From the NCBI GenBank assembly GCA_046704445.1, contig JBJKRW010000085.1:1-6937 (forward strand): a DNA stretch of 6,937 nt, in the 5' to 3' direction. The position numbers and the translations under genes were made by a program. The notes below the pieces were generated by a model, which saw only the letters and a program-made list of their open reading frames with translations, searched no databases and was not told the DNA's origin. Source of the stretch: JBJKRW01 sp046704445 (lineage in GTDB: Bacteria > Patescibacteriota > Microgenomatia > UBA1406 > GWC2-37-13). Numbering within the stretch: position 1 is the stretch's first letter; the number at the start of each line of letters is the position of its first letter. Shown piece by piece: positions 4,991 through 6,937 of this stretch.

Positions 4991-5983
4991 ATGAAAAAAT
5001 ACAAAATCGGATATTTCGGCACACCCTATTTTTCTGCGGATTTCCTGAAAGCTCTTCTTGAGGATCCCGATGCTCCGGTTGAGGTTTCGTTTGTCATGAC
5101 TCAACCGGACAAACCCGTCGGAAAAAAACAGATTGTTACTCCGTCACCGGTCAAGCAGATACTTCGCAATACAAATATCCCCGTCTTTGAACAGATAAAA
5201 GAACTGGAGGAACAAAAAAAAATGGTGCAAAACTGTGATTTCTGCCTTGTGTTCGCATACGGATTCAGACAGTTAATACCGCCCCATATACTCAAGCTCC
5301 CGAAAATCATGTTCAGGCATACGCAATCCGGATTTCTTAACATCCACCCGTCTCTGCTTCCCAAATACCGAGGAGCTTCCCCCATTGCCTATCCGCTGAT
5401 CCTTGGCGATGCGGAAACCGGAGTAAGCATATTTGTCATGGATGAAAAAATGGACCACGGTCCCGTAATCATCCAAAAACCCATAAAAATCTATCTTACT
5501 GACACGAGGACCGGAATGGAACACCGTCTTACCAGATTTGCATACGGTTTATTTACCGATTTATTACGAAAAGATCCTGAAACAATCGAGCCGGTTCCGC
5601 AAAATCATGCATTTGTTACCCGTGCCCCGTATATGATTAAAAATGACGGATTCGTTTCCTATGAATTTATAAAAAGTGCAATTCAGGATAGGGCTTTACA
5701 AAATAATGAGCAACCGGAACTTATCAAAAAAAATAATCAGTATATTGACAAGACTATAAGCCTTTCTGCGCCTCTTATGTTGTGGAATATGTTCCGCGGA
5801 CTCTCGCCGTGGCCGGGAATTTGGACACTTATCCACGACGACTCCAAAGAAAAAACAAGACGGCTGAAAATCATTGATATGGAATATAAAAACGGTAAAA
5901 TCCGGATAAAAAAAGTTAAACTTGAAGGGAAAAGAGAAGTAGATTTTGAAACATTCCGGAAAGCCTACGGAGTTTTTATATAG
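4991..5983 (+). CDS. fmt: Methionyl-tRNA formyltransferase
   Basis: Fmt transfers a formyl group from 10-formyl-tetrahydrofolate to the methionine on initiator tRNA. The 330-residue protein starts with the family's KIGYFGTPYFSADFL strand-loop (4-18) and has the folate-site stretch MTQPDKPVGKK (36-46). The catalytic segment is N117-I-H119 followed by SLLPKYRGASPI (121-132), and the catalytic Asp is D155 in MDHGPV, matching N108, H110 and D146 of the E. coli enzyme. LSPWPGIWT near 274-282 marks the C-terminal OB-like domain that holds tRNA. Just before the NIH motif, LPKIMFRHTQSGFLNIH is a few residues longer than usual. The start at 4991 is chosen because MKKYKIGYFGTP fits the family and because the GTG at 4955 lies in the promoter. 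Fmt activity implies formylated initiation, compatible with leaderless translation. It ends on TAG; the next gene follows after 58 bases with its own promoter. Confidence 0.96.
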   Translation: MKKYKIGYFGTPYFSADFLKALLEDPDAPVEVSFVMTQPDKPVGKKQIVTPSPVKQILRNTNIPVFEQIKELEEQKKMVQNCDFCLVFAYGFRQLIPPHILKLPKIMFRHTQSGFLNIHPSLLPKYRGASPIAYPLILGDAETGVSIFVMDEKMDHGPVIIQKPIKIYLTDTRTGMEHRLTRFAYGLFTDLLRKDPETIEPVPQNHAFVTRAPYMIKNDGFVSYEFIKSAIQDRALQNNEQPELIKKNNQYIDKTISLSAPLMLWNMFRGLSPWPGIWTLIHDDSKEKTRRLKIIDMEYKNGKIRIKKVKLEGKREVDFETFRKAYGVFI

Positions 5984-6005
5984 ATCTTTCTCAATACATC
6001 TCCCC

Positions 6006-6033
6006 TTGAAATATCCTGTCAGAGTAGTACAAT
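6006..6033 (+). promoter_or_regulatory. Probable promoter of the carbonic-anhydrase-like gene, nearly leaderless
   Basis: TTGAAA (6006-6011), a 16-base spacer and TACAAT (6028-6033) lie in the short gap after fmt. Eight bases separate the -10 from the ATG at 6042, predicting a leader of 0-2 bases. Confidence 0.6.
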
Positions 6034-6041
6034 TACTGCCT

Positions 6042-6937
6042 ATGCTTTCAGGAAAAATCACAATTGAGAAACGTTTGTTCCCTTTGATGCCTGAACGACG
6101 CCTCAAAACCGCAACCAGAAGACTCGCTGCCAGATTTCAAGAACTTGACCGAAGTTGCAACACGTTATTCTCCCGTTTACCGGTTTCGCCTGAAACCGCG
6201 GATACCCTTCAGACCAAACAACGCATCGCTCAGCTTATTATTGAGAACAACCAACTGTCACTTATCTATAGCTCGGACGAATATGCGGAGGTTACTGAAA
6301 AAGAAAAACAACTTAAGGATCTTGACGGAAAATGTACGCTCGCTTCAACGTTTTGTATCGACGGAAGAATAAATGTTCCTTTTTTGTTCGGCGAAGTGGT
6401 GAAGTTCTTCGAAACAAAAGCCGGAATCGTACTCGATAGGATTCATTTCGGCGATAAAATCCGTCCCGCCTCAGACCGTATTGCGGTCGGGATCAAAGAG
6501 GTGGCTCAGAAAGGAATTCCCATCCTGGAGTTTCTTATTGCGCATTCGGACCTTGAAGAACCGGAACACGGCTGCGGAGCAATGATAAACATGAAACCGT
6601 CGCTCATTGCACATTATCAAGAACTGCAGGCACAGATTTTGGAAGGTCTGAAACAGTTTCCGAAAAACGCGGAATTATTACGGCAGTTGGAAACCGTCGA
6701 GGCCAAACTCCGGTCGCTTGACCTTGTCCAGGAAAATCTTGACATTCACGCGGATACCGCAGAAGTACTCAAGGATTTATATAATTCGACCGCACGGACC
6801 AGCCATCAAAAGGAACTTGAACGCGTTGCGCTTCCTATGGTTAATGATACGAGGACAATGGGGATTATGCTCGGATACGGCACCGAAGACCGTCTGTTTA
6901 CGACAGACCTTGCCAAACAGCTTGGAGAAGAAAAGAG
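6042..6937 (+). CDS. Carbonic-anhydrase-like protein with CsoSCA-type zinc site, 3' end cut by window edge
   Basis: The reading frame is open from the ATG at 6042 to the window end (298 codons), so the C-terminus is missing. Residues 1 to about 95 are helical and charged with no membrane segment. Then CIDGR at 105-109 matches the CxDxR motif of beta-class carbonic anhydrases (zinc Cys plus Asp-Arg dyad). It is followed by FLIAHSD, with H168, and HGCGAM, with C178. Classic beta enzymes have HxxC; here His and Cys are 10 apart, close to the 11 of carboxysomal CsoSCA (C173, H242, C253 in the Halothiobacillus enzyme), and the first Cys to His distance, 63, is close to 69. A second, degenerate copy may begin at VNDTR (267-271), which keeps D and R but lacks the Cys, as in the pseudo-duplicated C-terminal half of CsoSCA. 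If so, it hydrates CO2 to bicarbonate. No carboxysome genes are visible. H175 as the ligand is an alternative. The assignment is from motifs only. Confidence 0.6.
   Translation, partial: MLSGKITIEKRLFPLMPERRLKTATRRLAARFQELDRSCNTLFSRLPVSPETADTLQTKQRIAQLIIENNQLSLIYSSDEYAEVTEKEKQLKDLDGKCTLASTFCIDGRINVPFLFGEVVKFFETKAGIVLDRIHFGDKIRPASDRIAVGIKEVAQKGIPILEFLIAHSDLEEPEHGCGAMINMKPSLIAHYQELQAQILEGLKQFPKNAELLRQLETVEAKLRSLDLVQENLDIHADTAEVLKDLYNSTARTSHQKELERVALPMVNDTRTMGIMLGYGTEDRLFTTDLAKQLGEEK

Noticed and set aside
4836..5024. Minus-strand open frame of 62 codons across the gap before fmt
   Set aside because: It overlaps the fmt start and promoter, has no promoter or recognisable domain, and its cysteine/isoleucine-rich first half looks like a shadow. 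A decayed gene end cannot be excluded for the last 20 codons.
1..6937. CRISPR array, insertion sequence, tRNA or rRNA genes, prophage or integrase
   Set aside because: No spaced direct-repeat array, transposase motif, terminal inverted repeats, tRNA T-loop with a CCA-type end, or rRNA sequence was seen on either strand.

Overview
The window looks like a chromosomal segment of a small-genome bacterium, most likely a member of the Candidate Phyla Radiation (Patescibacteria), possibly the Microgenomates side. This placement is inference. It rests on the mix of genes, on the AT-leaning composition, and on the absence of a convincing Shine-Dalgarno sequence before any start codon. The standard genetic code applies: rho ends at its expected length on TGA, which argues against the TGA-recoding lineages (Absconditabacteria/Gracilibacteria). 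Promoters are of the ordinary TTGACA/TATAAT type, so this is not Bacteroidetes.

Left block, minus strand (1-1586). Read in the direction of transcription, a CsoR/FrmR-family repressor is followed by thioredoxin reductase (trxB) and then the first 71 codons of a glutamate-family dehydrogenase. The repressor has a near-consensus promoter (TTGACA, 17 bp, TATACT) that overlaps a cluster of TATAC/GTATA half-sites, which suggests autoregulation. The repressor lacks the usual metal-ligand His but keeps two cysteines, so it may sense thiol, persulfide or aldehyde stress. That would fit its neighbour trxB.

Middle block (1700-4290). An unrecognised 138-residue protein is transcribed rightward, divergent from the repressor, from a near-perfect promoter. 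Transcription termination factor rho lies on the minus strand, convergent with it. The 593 bases between rho and the next gene contain no coding sequence. They hold a strong minus-strand promoter (TTGACA, 18 bp, TATACT) followed by about 283 nt that can fold into a closed multibranch RNA with a pseudoknot. This is either an independent structured ncRNA or a long regulatory leader of rho. A pair of interlocked inverted repeats sits just behind its promoter.

Right block, plus strand (4295-6937). This holds a small membrane-anchored exported protein, methionyl-tRNA formyltransferase (fmt), and the first 298 codons of a protein with a carbonic-anhydrase-like zinc site (CxDxR, then His and GCGA Cys) spaced like the carboxysomal CsoSCA type.

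Two themes stand out. At five of the eight starts, the -10 box ends only 6 to 10 bases before the start codon, so the transcripts should be leaderless or nearly so, and no start has an SD. The most novel-looking items are the structured RNA upstream of rho and the CsoSCA-like protein at the right edge.
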